From Elusimicrobiota bacterium (GTDB lineage: Bacteria; Elusimicrobiota; Elusimicrobia; UBA1565; JACRDR01), in the NCBI GenBank assembly GCA_016194745.1, contig JACQBA010000007.1:124001-188000 (forward strand): 64,000 bases of DNA, read 5' to 3'. Both the position numbers and the translations under genes were made by a program. The notes beneath the pieces are model-generated. The model saw only the letters and a list, made by a program, of their open reading frames with translations. It did no database searches and was not told where the DNA came from. Below are positions 35,169 through 44,210 of this stretch, one piece after another; position 1 is the stretch's first letter; each line of letters starts with the position of its first letter.

Positions 35169-35912
35169 CTAGAGCCCGCCGAAGCGCCGGTGCCGCCCTT
35201 GGTATTCCGCGATGGCCTCGATCAAGTTCGGCGCGCGGAAGTCCGGCCAGAGGGTGGGCGTGACGTAGAGCTCGGAATAGGCGATCTGCCAGAGCAGGAA
35301 GTTGGAGACCCGCATCTCCCCGGAGGTCCGGATGACCAAGTCGGGGTCCGGGATGCCGGCCGTGTACAGGTGTCGAGCCAGAATCTCTTCGGTGAACTCG
35401 TGGACTCCGGCGCGGATGCCGGCATTGACCGCGTCGATGATCTCCTGGCGCGCGCCGTAGTTGAGGGCGAGGTTGAGGAGGAGGCCCTCGTTGTTCTTGA
35501 GCTTCTCCATCGAGCGCGTCAATTCCGCCTGGACGTTTTTCGGGAGCTTCTCGAACCGGCCCGAGACGGCGAGGCGCACGTGGTTCTTGTTGAGCTCCGA
35601 GACCTCGCGTTTCAAGGCCCAGGCCAAGAGGCGCATCAGTTCGTTGACCTCGGCCTCCGGACGCAGCCAATTCTCCGTCGAGAAGGCGTAGAGGGTCAGG
35701 ACCTGCACGCCGAGCTCTCCGCAGGTCCGCACGGCCTCGCGGACCGAATCGACGCCCATTTTATGTCCGGCGACGCGCGGCAGGCCGCGGGTCTTCGCCC
35801 AGCGGCCGTTGCCGTCCATGATGATGGCGATGTGGCGCGGGATGCGGTCCGGGTCGAGCGCGTCGGGAACGCGCTTCGTCGATCGGGCGGCGTGCGAGGC
35901 GTGATGGGTCAC
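35169..35912 (-). CDS. uppS: Isoprenyl transferase (undecaprenyl diphosphate synthase)
   Basis: This 247-residue cis-prenyltransferase has IPRHIAIIMDGNGRWAKTRG with the catalytic aspartate, GHKMGVDSVREAV, LTLYAFSTENWLRPEAEV (Trp and Asn of the substrate site), and the C-terminal motif PDLVIRTSGEMRVSNFLLWQ followed by YSELYVTPTLWPDF. All residues used for diphosphate and magnesium binding are in place. It builds the C55 carrier for peptidoglycan and O-antigen. The start is GTG, 22 bases after frr. The N-terminal 20 residues are a poorly conserved extension. Confidence 0.95.
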   Translation of the reverse strand: MTHHASHAARSTKRVPDALDPDRIPRHIAIIMDGNGRWAKTRGLPRVAGHKMGVDSVREAVRTCGELGVQVLTLYAFSTENWLRPEAEVNELMRLLAWALKREVSELNKNHVRLAVSGRFEKLPKNVQAELTRSMEKLKNNEGLLLNLALNYGARQEIIDAVNAGIRAGVHEFTEEILARHLYTAGIPDPDLVIRTSGEMRVSNFLLWQIAYSELYVTPTLWPDFRAPNLIEAIAEYQGRHRRFGGL

Positions 35913-35934
35913 CGGTTCGTTGGGCGCCCCGGGA

Positions 35935-36492
35935 TCAGATCTGGACGATTTCCTTCTCTTTCTGCGCCAGAAGCTCGTCTACTTTCTTGATGTAGGAATC
36001 GGTGAGCTTCTGGATGCTCTCCTCGAGTTTCTTGCGTTCGTCTTCGGCGAGCTGCTTGTCCTTCTCCGCTTTCTTCGCTTTCTCGATGGCGTCGCGGCGC
36101 TCCGTGCGCATGGCCACCCGGGCTTCTTCGGCGACCTTGCCTAGGGATTTCACGAGGTCTTTGCGGCGATCCTCGGTCATCGAGGGCATTTGGAGGCGGA
36201 TGGACTTGCCGTCGTTCTGGGGAGGGACGCCGATGTCCGATTTCTGGAGAGCCTTGTCGATGGCCTCAAGCTGGGTCGGGTCCCAGGGCCGGATCTCGAG
36301 CGTGCGGCCTTCCGGCACCGTGATGGCCGCGACCTGCTTGATCGGGACGTTCTGGCCGTAATATTCGACGCGCACCGACTCGAGGATCTGCGGATTGGCC
36401 CGGCCCGTGCGCACGTTGGCCAGCTCGGAGCGGAACTTCTCCAGACGGCCTTTCATCAACGTTTCAGTTTGCGACAAGAGGTTGTTGTCCAT
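35935..36492 (-). CDS. frr: Ribosome recycling factor
   Basis: The protein has 185 residues, the standard RRF length. It shows the N-terminal helix with LSQTETLMKGRLEKFRSELA, then RTGRANPQILESVRVEYYG, which is the invariant RTGRA core. The beta domain has IKQVAAITVPEGRTLEIRPW, and the long C-terminal helices contain the MTEDRRKDLVKSLGK segment. It splits post-termination ribosomes together with EF-G. I take the ATG at 36492; a TTG two codons earlier overlaps the pyrH stop. The neighbours are the usual pyrH upstream and uppS downstream. Confidence 0.95.
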   Translation of the reverse strand: MDNNLLSQTETLMKGRLEKFRSELANVRTGRANPQILESVRVEYYGQNVPIKQVAAITVPEGRTLEIRPWDPTQLEAIDKALQKSDIGVPPQNDGKSIRLQMPSMTEDRRKDLVKSLGKVAEEARVAMRTERRDAIEKAKKAEKDKQLAEDERKKLEESIQKLTDSYIKKVDELLAQKEKEIVQI

Positions 36493-36494
36493 GG

Positions 36495-37232
<738 letters not shown>

Positions 37233-38078
37233 CTACTCCCCCAGCTGGTAGCGCACGAAGCGCCGGACGGTGACGGCTCCGCCAGCCTTGGCCGCCGCGT
37301 CCTTTACCAGGTTCGAGATGGGAGTCTTGTTGTCGCGCATGCTGACGGCGTCGAGCAGGCAGTTGGCCTGAAAGAAGAGCTTGTTGAGTTTGCCTTCCAC
37401 GATCTTGGCGATCTGCGCCTCGGGCTTGCCCTCGTTCTTGAGCTGGGCGGCATAGATCTCCTTCTCCTTTTCCACTTCGGCCGCCGGGACGTCCTTGCGC
37501 TCGAGCCACTTCGGCGCGAGCGCGACGATCTGCAGCCCGAGCTCCTTGCCGAGCTCCGCGACCGCCGGATTTTGCGCGACCGCGTCGGAGGCGCAGGAGA
37601 ATTCGAGGAACGCGCCCTTCTTGAAGCCTTGTGTGTGGATGTAGAACGCGAGCGCGCCCGCTCCCTGGAGCTGGAAACGCTCGAAGCGCCGCAGGGTCAC
37701 GTTCTCGCCGACCTTCGCGCCTACCGGCGCGAGAGTCTCCACGGCCGCCTCGGCCGACTTGAGAGAGCCGTCCGCAGCGCTCTTCGCCAAGTCGATGGCG
37801 ACCTTCTGGAAGTCCTCGGTCTTGGCAACGAAGTCGGTTTCGCAGTTGAGCTCGACGAGCGCGCCGGTCTTGCCGTCCGGCGAGACGTAGGCCGCGACGA
37901 CGCCTTCCTTGGCGACGCGCGCCGAGCGCTTCGATGCGTCGGCCATGCCCTTCTTGCGGAGGAACTCGATGGCCTTGTCGTAGTCGCCGCCGGCCTCGGT
38001 GAGGGCCTTCTTGCAGTCCATCATGCCGGCGCCGGTCTTCTCGCGCAGCTTGACGATGAGTTCGGTCTGGGAAGCCAT
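37233..38078 (-). CDS. tsf: Elongation factor Ts
   Basis: The protein has 281 residues. The N-terminal UBA-like domain has LIVKLREKTGAGMMDCKKAL, the EF-Tu contact motif, and then the TDFVAKTEDFQ loop (residues 78-88), which inserts near the nucleotide site of EF-Tu. Two core subdomains follow, with the second containing CASDAVAQNPAVAELGKEL and the C-terminal MRDNKTPISNLVKDAA module. It exchanges GDP for GTP on EF-Tu. The chosen ATG (38078) matches the family start; another ATG four codons earlier is possible. It follows rpsB by 87 bases with no obvious terminator between them. Confidence 0.95.
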   Translation of the reverse strand: MASQTELIVKLREKTGAGMMDCKKALTEAGGDYDKAIEFLRKKGMADASKRSARVAKEGVVAAYVSPDGKTGALVELNCETDFVAKTEDFQKVAIDLAKSAADGSLKSAEAAVETLAPVGAKVGENVTLRRFERFQLQGAGALAFYIHTQGFKKGAFLEFSCASDAVAQNPAVAELGKELGLQIVALAPKWLERKDVPAAEVEKEKEIYAAQLKNEGKPEAQIAKIVEGKLNKLFFQANCLLDAVSMRDNKTPISNLVKDAAAKAGGAVTVRRFVRYQLGE

Positions 38079-38165
38079 CTTAGTTTCCATTGGGGAAGTC
38101 TCCGTAGGATCGTTGGAGCATCAGCTCGCCGTCTCGGTCTGGGCTTCGGCCGTCGCGGGGGCCAC

Positions 38166-38972
38166 TTATTCGCCGGCGACGTCCTCTTCGGCCGCCGCGG
38201 CCGCCTCGTTCGTCTCGGCTGCTTCGACGGACTCGGCGATCGCCGCCGACGTCAAGGCCGGGGCCTCGCCCGCGGCCTTCGCCTTCTGGAGGGCGTCGCG
38301 GCCCTCGACGACCGCGTCCGCGATCAGCGTGCAGAAGAGCTTGATCGAGCGGGCGGCGTCGTCGTTTCCGGGGATCGGATGGTCGATGAGATCGGGATCG
38401 CAGTTCGTGTCGCAGACCGCGACGATCGGGATGCCGAGCTTGCGGGCTTCCGTGACCGCCAGATCTTCCTCGACGGGGTCGATGAGGAAGACCACGTCGG
38501 GCAGCCGGTTAAGCACGCGGATGCCGGTGAGAAGCTTGCGCAGGCGGGCCATCTCTTTCGAGAGCCGCGCCACTTCCTTCTTGGAGAGTACGGTGAAGAT
38601 GCCGTCCGCCTCCCATCGCTCGAGCTCGTCGAGACGCTGGATCGACTTCCGGATGGTCGAGAAGTTGGTCAGCGTGCCGCCGAGCCACTTCTCCGACACG
38701 TAAGGCGTGCCGCAGCGGGTCGCCTCGCTCTTCAGGATGTCCTGGGCTTGCTTCTTGGTGCCGACGAAAAGGATGGTTTGCCCCTGCGCCGCGGCGTCGC
38801 GGATGAACGCGTACGCTTTCTTGAGTTCCTTGACGGTCTTCTGCAGATCGATGATGTGGATGTTGTTTCGTTCGCCGAAGATATAGCGGCCCATCTTCGG
38901 ATTCCAGCGGCGGGTCTGGTGGCCGAAGTGTACGCCGGCCTCCAGCATGGACTTCATCGAGATATTCACCAT
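38166..38972 (-). CDS. rpsB: 30S ribosomal protein S2
   Basis: This 268-residue S2 opens with [20 protein letters not shown] and [20 protein letters not shown]. It contains [18 protein letters not shown] and [10 protein letters not shown], then [20 protein letters not shown] and [20 protein letters not shown], all universal S2 signatures. The C-terminal 40 residues are an acidic Ala/Glu extension. It is the first gene of the large operon. Its leader of about 130 bases holds several GC hairpins, as expected if S2 represses its own synthesis. GGAGGAG lies 13 bases before the ATG. Confidence 0.96.
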   Translation of the reverse strand: MVNISMKSMLEAGVHFGHQTRRWNPKMGRYIFGERNNIHIIDLQKTVKELKKAYAFIRDAAAQGQTILFVGTKKQAQDILKSEATRCGTPYVSEKWLGGTLTNFSTIRKSIQRLDELERWEADGIFTVLSKKEVARLSKEMARLRKLLTGIRVLNRLPDVVFLIDPVEEDLAVTEARKLGIPIVAVCDTNCDPDLIDHPIPGNDDAARSIKLFCTLIADAVVEGRDALQKAKAAGEAPALTSAAIAESVEAAETNEAAAAAEEDVAGE

Positions 38973-39104
38973 GTTACGTGTTTACTCCTCCATTGGTCGC
39001 CACCCCGGTGCCTCGTGGGGCTATGCCGGCCTCGGCTTGGTGCTCCGGCCGGTGGCTTGCAAGGCGGTCTAAGCCGCCCGATTGTGCGACAGGTCCATCT
39101 ACGG
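38973..39104 (-). promoter_or_regulatory. Structured rpsB leader
   Basis: About 130 transcribed bases precede rpsB. They include the hairpin GGCGG-CTTAGA-CCGCC (minus strand, 39078-39063) and a long pairing region with repeated GGCC and CCGGGGTGG segments. Ribosomal S2 leaders are known autoregulatory RNAs, and this region is a candidate, though I cannot fold it here. Confidence 0.45.
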
Positions 39105-39111
39105 CGCAAGA

Positions 39112-39117
39112 ATTATA
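39112..39117 (-). promoter_or_regulatory. -10 element TATAAT of the rpsB operon
   Basis: A perfect TATAAT on the minus strand lies in an AT-rich pocket (TTATAAGTATTTGCTATAATTC), with an extended TTGC just before it. The predicted start is near 39105. The bases 39118-39235 up to rfbC hold no gene. Confidence 0.7.
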
Positions 39118-39235
39118 GCAAATACTTATAAGAAACGGAGAGAAACAGAGTGGCGCGGAAGGAAATGGAGGGAGGTACCGACGGCTTGCTCTCTCTATAA
39201 AGGTAGCGTTGTCTTTGGAGTGCCCTTGCGTTTCC

Positions 39236-39784
39236 TCAGTGTTCGGCGTTTGCGAGCGTCGGATAGCGCGCGTCCTTCTCGGAGAGGATGGGGGTGCTTC
39301 CGCGCAACGGCCACGTGATGACCAGGCTCGAGTCGTCCCAGCGGATGCCGCGCTCGTGCTCGGGGGAGTAATAGTCCGATTGTTTATACTCGACGTCCGC
39401 GGAATCGCTCATCGTGTAGAACCCGTGGGCGAAGCCCGCCGGGATGAACAGCATCTTGCGGTTCGACTCGGTGAGCTCCCGAGCGACCCATCGCTTGTAG
39501 GTGTGCTTGTCCCGCCGCAGGTCGATGGCGACGTCCCAGATCGCTCCCCGGACGCAGCGCACGAGCTTAGCCTGCGCCTTCGGGGCAAGCTGATAGTGCA
39601 ATCCGCGAAGAACGCCGCGCACCGAGCGGGAATGATTGTCCTGGACGAAGGGGACATCGATGCCGGCGTCGGCGAAGGTCCTGGCTCGGAACGTCTCGCT
39701 GAAAAAGCCGCGCTCGTCGCCGAAGCTCTGCGTTTCGACCTCGATGACTTCGGGAAGCTCGGTCGGCTTGAAGGAGAACGCCAT
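39236..39784 (-). CDS. rfbC: dTDP-4-dehydrorhamnose 3,5-epimerase
   Basis: The protein has 182 residues and a cupin fold. DERGFFSETFRARTF carries the conserved substrate-binding Arg/Glu. FVQDNHSRSVRGVLRGLHYQ contains the catalytic HY pair region, and GAIWDVAIDLRRDKHTY and FIPAGFAHGFYTMSD follow, then YYSPEHERGIRWDD. The His/Asp dyad (H in RGLHYQ, D in DVAIDLR) and the Tyr near 138 are in place. It makes the penultimate intermediate of dTDP-L-rhamnose. No rfbA, rfbB or rfbD is beside it, so the pathway must be completed elsewhere. It ends 119 bases before the rpsB promoter. Confidence 0.93.
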   Translation of the reverse strand: MAFSFKPTELPEVIEVETQSFGDERGFFSETFRARTFADAGIDVPFVQDNHSRSVRGVLRGLHYQLAPKAQAKLVRCVRGAIWDVAIDLRRDKHTYKRWVARELTESNRKMLFIPAGFAHGFYTMSDSADVEYKQSDYYSPEHERGIRWDDSSLVITWPLRGSTPILSEKDARYPTLANAEH

Positions 39785-39803
39785 GCGGGGAAGACTACAT
39801 TAT

Positions 39804-41273
39804 TTAGCGGCTTACGTCGAAAAGGTGCGCCTTCCAAGGGCCTAGCTCGACGTAAAGGCCTCCGCCCCGGACGTCCTCCGCGGAGCGGGGATAGGCGATG
39901 TCGGTGAGCGCGTCGCGCAGCTCGAGCTCGCCCGCGAGCCCCAGATCGAGCCGTAGGCGCGCCTGGGCCGTAACGGGCGAGAGATTGACGATGACGAGCT
40001 TCGTTTCCGCCGCGAGCCGCCATTGCCACGCGAGGATGTTCCGATGCGCCGCGTTCCCTTCCCACGCCGGGATCGCCGCGATCGGCCGCCAGGTGCCATC
40101 GTGCATCGACGGCGCCGCGCAGAAGGAGAGGAGACGCTCGTAGAAGTCCCTGGTTGCGCGGTCTGGGGACTCGATAGGCTCCCGCGCCAGCTGGACGGGG
40201 ATTCGCATGCGTTTGCCATCGAGCTGGCCGTCGTGAAAAAATCGCATGCCGGGAACGGTCGCCGCGACGGCGGCGGCGGCAATCGCGCGTTCTCGTCCGA
40301 AGGCTTCGATCGCCCGCGGCTCGTCGTGGTTCTCTATGAAACGAGCCGACCGGGACTGGAATTCGAGGTCCGCGCGGAGATGTCCGCGCACGTCTTCGGC
40401 GCTCGAATGCCGGAGGCGGTCGTACAGGACCTTGTCATAGGTGTAATCGAAGCCCGCCTGCTGCAGCTCCCACTCGAGGTCCCAATAGCTCTCGGCCAGA
40501 AAGAGGAAATCCGGACGCCTGGCTTTGGCTCGATGGAGCAGCAGGCTCCAGAATTCCTCGTTGGGCGTCGGGTCCTTCACAAAGCGTCCCCAGACCTGCC
40601 GGAACACGCGGTTCAGCGCGAGCATCGCCATGTCGCAGCGCACCCCGTCGGCGACTTGCGTGATGCGCAGCATCTCGTCCTCGTATGCTTCTTGGAGGGC
40701 CGGAGAGAAGAAGTTCACCTGGGATGTGTCGTTCCACGGAGGGAAATTCGGGTCGCGGCCGTGAGCAAGCTGGTCGCCGCGGCCATTGGAAAAGAACCAG
40801 CCGGGATGGCGCTCCGCGTCGCCCTTGGAGGCGAGCACGAACCGGTCCGGGAATCGCTCGGTCCACGGATGGTCCACGGCGAGATGGTTCGAAACGAAGT
40901 CCACGACCAGACGAAGGCCGTGCGCGTTGAGCCGCTTTTTGAACTCGAGCAGTTCCTCAGGCTCGCCGAGCGAGGGGTCCAGGACGTACTCGTACACGGA
41001 GTACGGCGAGCCTAGGACGTCCGCTTCGACCCACCCCGGCAGCGCCGCTTCGAACGTCCGGCGGAGTTCCGGGACGGCGAGCGCGATGGCGCGGCTTCGC
41101 GGGCTGCGTCGCCAGACGCCCATGAGCCAAAGGACGTCGATACCGCGTTCCGCCAGCGCTCGGAGTTCCTTCTCCGGAACGGCCGACAAGGTCGTTCTCT
41201 TGCCCTGCGCGAGCGAGAGGCGGTTGAGCCAGACGGCCGCGTTGAGCTCGTAGAGGTGGGGGTGCCTGCGCAT
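39804..41273 (-). CDS. GH13 alpha-amylase family glycosidase
   Basis: The protein has about 489 residues. The family-typical start (HLYELNAAVWLNRLS) leads into a TIM barrel. Region I is LVVDFVSNHLAVDHPW. The nucleophile Asp is in GVRCDMAML, the acid/base Glu is in FLFLAESYWDLEWEL, and the stabilising Asp is in FIENHDEPRAIE. A C-terminal beta domain (KLVIVNLSPVTAQARL) ends the protein. It probably acts on alpha-glucans or trehalose-like sugars in the cytoplasm, since no signal peptide is seen. Three in-frame starts exist (TTG 41309, ATG 41291, ATG 41273). I prefer the last because a CATAGT hexamer sits six bases upstream, as in other genes here. It is divergent from glucokinase. Confidence 0.85.
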   Translation of the reverse strand: MRRHPHLYELNAAVWLNRLSLAQGKRTTLSAVPEKELRALAERGIDVLWLMGVWRRSPRSRAIALAVPELRRTFEAALPGWVEADVLGSPYSVYEYVLDPSLGEPEELLEFKKRLNAHGLRLVVDFVSNHLAVDHPWTERFPDRFVLASKGDAERHPGWFFSNGRGDQLAHGRDPNFPPWNDTSQVNFFSPALQEAYEDEMLRITQVADGVRCDMAMLALNRVFRQVWGRFVKDPTPNEEFWSLLLHRAKARRPDFLFLAESYWDLEWELQQAGFDYTYDKVLYDRLRHSSAEDVRGHLRADLEFQSRSARFIENHDEPRAIEAFGRERAIAAAAVAATVPGMRFFHDGQLDGKRMRIPVQLAREPIESPDRATRDFYERLLSFCAAPSMHDGTWRPIAAIPAWEGNAAHRNILAWQWRLAAETKLVIVNLSPVTAQARLRLDLGLAGELELRDALTDIAYPRSAEDVRGGGLYVELGPWKAHLFDVSR

Positions 41274-41362
41274 GCTGCCACTATGCCTCATATGGTTGCC
41301 GGTTTTCAAATGCGCCGCGAGGCGGATGCGGAGACCTCTCGAAATTTGATAGAGAATGCGGG

Positions 41363-42367
41363 ATGGGAAAAGCGCTGACGGGAAAAGGCCTCATCCTGGC
41401 GGGCGACGTGGGCGGCACCAATACGCGCCTCGGGCTCTTTCGGCTCACCCGCGGTACGCCGCGCCCGGTCGCGCTCGAGACGTTCTCCAGCGTCGGCCAC
41501 GAGTCGCTCGAGGAGATCGTCCGGCGGTTCCTGGATGGACGCTCCGTCGCCATCGCCGGCGCATGCATCGGAGTCGCGGGCCCCGTCGTCGACAATCGCT
41601 GCGTGACGGCGAACCTCCATTGGAACGTCGACGGGCGCAGGCTCGCCGCGGCGATCGGCGTCAAACGCCTCGCCTTGATCAACGACTTGGTCGCCAACGC
41701 GGCCGGCATCGCCTGCCTCTCGCCGATGGACTTCAAGGTGCTAAATCGCGGGGTGGAGGACTCGGGCGGGAACCGCGCGCTCATCTCGGCGGGCACGGGC
41801 CTCGGCGAGGCGGGGCTGATCTGGGACGGGGCCGCCTACCGCCCCATCGCGTCGGAGGGAGGCCATTCGGATTTCGCGCCGCGCAGCGCTCTGGAGGAGC
41901 GGCTTCTCCGCTACCTGCGCCGCGTGTTCGGGCACGTGAGCTTCGAACGCGTCGTCTCCGGCCCAGGACTCCACAACCTCTATCGCTTTCTCAGGGATTC
42001 CGAAGGATACGCCGAGCCGCACTGGCTCTCGGAGCGAATGCGGACGGAGGACCCGCCCTCGGTGGTCTCCTCCGTCGCGATGTCGGGACGGAGCGTGCTC
42101 TGCTCGAAGGCCTTGTCGATGTTCGTGTCGATCTACGGGGCGGAGGCGGGCAACCTCGCGTTGAAGTTCAAGGCGACGGGCGGAGTGTACCTCGGCGGAG
42201 GCATCGCGCCCAAGATTCTGCCCAAGCTCTCGACGCCCGTGTTCCTGCAGGCGTTCCGTTCCAAGGGGCGCCTGTCGCATCTCATCAAGGACATGCCGGT
42301 CCGCGTCATCCTCAACGACAAGACCGCGCTTCTCGGCGCCGCGAGTTGGATCGCCGCGCGTCCTTGA
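41363..42367 (+). CDS. glk: Glucokinase
   Basis: This 334-residue enzyme is of the bacterial Glk (non-ROK) type. The phosphate loop is LAGDVGGTNTRLGLF. CIGVAGPVVDNRCVTANLHW is the phosphate/glucose segment, and LINDLVANAAGI carries the catalytic Asp. The rest includes ISAGTGLGEAGLIW, SEGGHSDFAPRS and the C-terminal GGVYLGGGIAPKIL. These follow the E. coli Glk pattern closely. It phosphorylates glucose with ATP. The ATG is followed directly by the coding core; a weak GAGAAT lies five bases upstream. The stop overlaps the next start (TGATG), so it is coupled to 6-phosphogluconolactonase. Confidence 0.92.
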   Translation: MGKALTGKGLILAGDVGGTNTRLGLFRLTRGTPRPVALETFSSVGHESLEEIVRRFLDGRSVAIAGACIGVAGPVVDNRCVTANLHWNVDGRRLAAAIGVKRLALINDLVANAAGIACLSPMDFKVLNRGVEDSGGNRALISAGTGLGEAGLIWDGAAYRPIASEGGHSDFAPRSALEERLLRYLRRVFGHVSFERVVSGPGLHNLYRFLRDSEGYAEPHWLSERMRTEDPPSVVSSVAMSGRSVLCSKALSMFVSIYGAEAGNLALKFKATGGVYLGGGIAPKILPKLSTPVFLQAFRSKGRLSHLIKDMPVRVILNDKTALLGAASWIAARP

Positions 42368-43101
42368 TGCAGCCCGAGGTCCGGGTCCTTGGCACCCCGG
42401 AGGAGACGTTCGCCGCGGCGGCCGAGGAGTTCGTCCTAGCCGTTTCCCGCGGCGACGGCCCCGTCCGAGTCGCGCTCTCCGGCGGCTCGACGCCGCGGCC
42501 GCTATACTCCCTCCTGGCCGATCCGTCGAAGCCGTATCGAGGCCGGATCCCTTGGCCGCGCCTTCACGTGTTTTGGAGCGACGAGCGGCATGCGCCGCCG
42601 GACCATCCTTCAAGCAACTATCGAATGGCTTGCGAGAGCCTCCTCTCCAAGGTCCCGCTTCCGCCCGGGAACGTCCATCGGGTCGCGGGGGAGCGAAGCG
42701 ACGCCGTCAGCGCCGCGGCCGCCTACGAGGCGGAGATCGAGCGGCACTTCGGGCTTCTCCCGGGAGTCCCTCCGCGTTTCGATCTCATCTTGCTCGGCCT
42801 GGGAGGCGAGGGGCACGTGGCGTCGCTGTTTCCCGAGTCGCCCGCCTTCTCCGAGACGGGCCGGCTCGTCTCCGCTCCCTGGGTGGAGGAGGTGCAGGCC
42901 AGGCGCATCACGCTCACGCCGGGCGTCATCAATGCCGCGGCGCGCATCCTGCTCCTGGTCGTGGGCGGAGAGAAGGCGGCGATCGTGCGCGCCGTGCTTC
43001 AAGGCCCCCGGCGCCCGACGCTCGTGCCCGCGCAGAGCGTCGCCCCCGCGGCTGGACGCGCGACGTGGCTCCTGGACGCGGCGGCTGGCGGGGCGTTGTA
43101 A
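42367..43101 (+). CDS. pgl: 6-phosphogluconolactonase
   Basis: This 244-residue DevB-type lactonase has VRVALSGGSTPRPLYSLL at the phosphate site and LHVFWSDERHAPPDHPSSNY, the family hallmark. RFDLILLGLGGEGHVASLFP supplies the catalytic His region, and RRITLTPGVINAAARILLLV follows near the end. It hydrolyses 6-phosphogluconolactone in the oxidative pentose phosphate pathway. Glucokinase upstream supplies glucose 6-phosphate, although no zwf lies in the window. The start overlaps the glk stop by one base. A TATACT element follows the stop and begins the next transcript. Confidence 0.92.
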   Translation: MQPEVRVLGTPEETFAAAAEEFVLAVSRGDGPVRVALSGGSTPRPLYSLLADPSKPYRGRIPWPRLHVFWSDERHAPPDHPSSNYRMACESLLSKVPLPPGNVHRVAGERSDAVSAAAAYEAEIERHFGLLPGVPPRFDLILLGLGGEGHVASLFPESPAFSETGRLVSAPWVEEVQARRITLTPGVINAAARILLLVVGGEKAAIVRAVLQGPRRPTLVPAQSVAPAAGRATWLLDAAAGGAL

Positions 43102-43108
43102 GACGGGG

Positions 43109-43114
43109 TATACT
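43109..43114 (+). promoter_or_regulatory. -10 element TATACT, leaderless-type
   Basis: TATACT ends seven bases before the ATG of the receiver-kinase gene, and starts eight bases after the pgl stop. It would give the two sensory genes their own leaderless transcript. Confidence 0.55.
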
Positions 43115-43121
43115 CCAGGGC

Positions 43122-44210
43122 ATGCCTCCGAAGATCATGGTGGTCGAGGACGATCCCAACATCCAAGGCTTCGCGCAGACGGTGCTCGAGGGCGCCGGCT
43201 TCGACGTCAAAGTCTGCGGGACCGCCGCTCAGGCGCGGCAGACCTTCAAGCTCGATCGCCCCGACCTCGTCCTCTTGGATATCGGTCTTCCCGACGGCAC
43301 CGGGCTGGACCTGTGCACGGAGCTCGGGCTCGGCGCCGAGAACGGCGTCCCGGCGCTGTTCATGACGGCGCGGGGCGACTTGAACACCCGAATCGAGTGC
43401 TTCAAGGCCGGCGGCTACGACTACATTCAAAAGCCGTTCGCCATCCAGGAGCTCCTCGCGCGCATCAACGTTCAGCTCAAGCTCAAACGCTCGCGCGACG
43501 AGCTCATCAACAAGAACCAGCAGCTCGAGCTTCTCAATCGCATCCGCCAGGACGTGACCGACATGATCGCCCACGACCTCAAGGCCCCGCTCAGCTCGAT
43601 CAAAGGCTCCATCGAGCTCATCAAGCTCCATGAAATGATCGATGAGAAGCAGTATAAGCTCCTGCTCGATCAAGCCGATACGGCCGCCGACTTCATGCTG
43701 CTCATGGTCAATGATCTCCTGGACATCAGCCAGGCGCAGCAGGTCGGCCTTAAGGTGGAACTCCGCGACGTGGAGTTGGAGGCTCTATTCAAGCGGCTGG
43801 CGGATCTCTTCGAGGGGCGATGCCGAGTCACGAACATCGCATTCGAGCATAAGGTCGCGCCGGAGCTGAGCCCGCTGCGGACCGATGGAAATCTCCTCTT
43901 TCGAGTCCTGTCGAACCTCATCTTCAACGCCATTAAATACTCTCGAAAGGGCAACAAGGTGGAACTGGAGGGCCGACTCGTCGGATCGCGCCGTCGGTTC
44001 ATGGTGTCGGACCGCGGTCCGGGCGTGCCCGACTCCGAGAAGAAGGCGATCTTCGAGAAGTTCGTCACGATCGACCGCAAGAGCAACCTCTTGGAGCAGA
44101 GCACGGGCATCGGCCTCGCCTTCTGCAAGCTCGCGGCCGAGACTCTCAACGGTCGGATATGGGTGGAGAATCGCGAGGGAGGCGGCGCGGTCTTCATCCT
44201 GGAGCTTTGA
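43122..44210 (+). CDS. Receiver-histidine kinase hybrid (REC-HisKA-HATPase)
   Basis: This 362-residue soluble protein has an N-terminal receiver (residues 4-120) with the acidic pair E9-D10-D11, D53 (LVLLDIGLP) and K104 in QKPF. A short coiled linker (RDELINKNQQLELLNRI) leads to HisKA with H151 in MIAHDLKAPLSSI. The HATPase domain has an N-box FRVLSNLIFNAIKYS, G1 VSDRGPGVPD and G2 TGIGLAFCKLA. The receiver-first order suggests the kinase is switched by phosphorylation of its own receiver from another kinase. It is co-transcribed with the next kinase (TGATG overlap). It converges on the motor-like operon, a likely but unproven target. Confidence 0.88.
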   Translation: MPPKIMVVEDDPNIQGFAQTVLEGAGFDVKVCGTAAQARQTFKLDRPDLVLLDIGLPDGTGLDLCTELGLGAENGVPALFMTARGDLNTRIECFKAGGYDYIQKPFAIQELLARINVQLKLKRSRDELINKNQQLELLNRIRQDVTDMIAHDLKAPLSSIKGSIELIKLHEMIDEKQYKLLLDQADTAADFMLLMVNDLLDISQAQQVGLKVELRDVELEALFKRLADLFEGRCRVTNIAFEHKVAPELSPLRTDGNLLFRVLSNLIFNAIKYSRKGNKVELEGRLVGSRRRFMVSDRGPGVPDSEKKAIFEKFVTIDRKSNLLEQSTGIGLAFCKLAAETLNGRIWVENREGGGAVFILEL

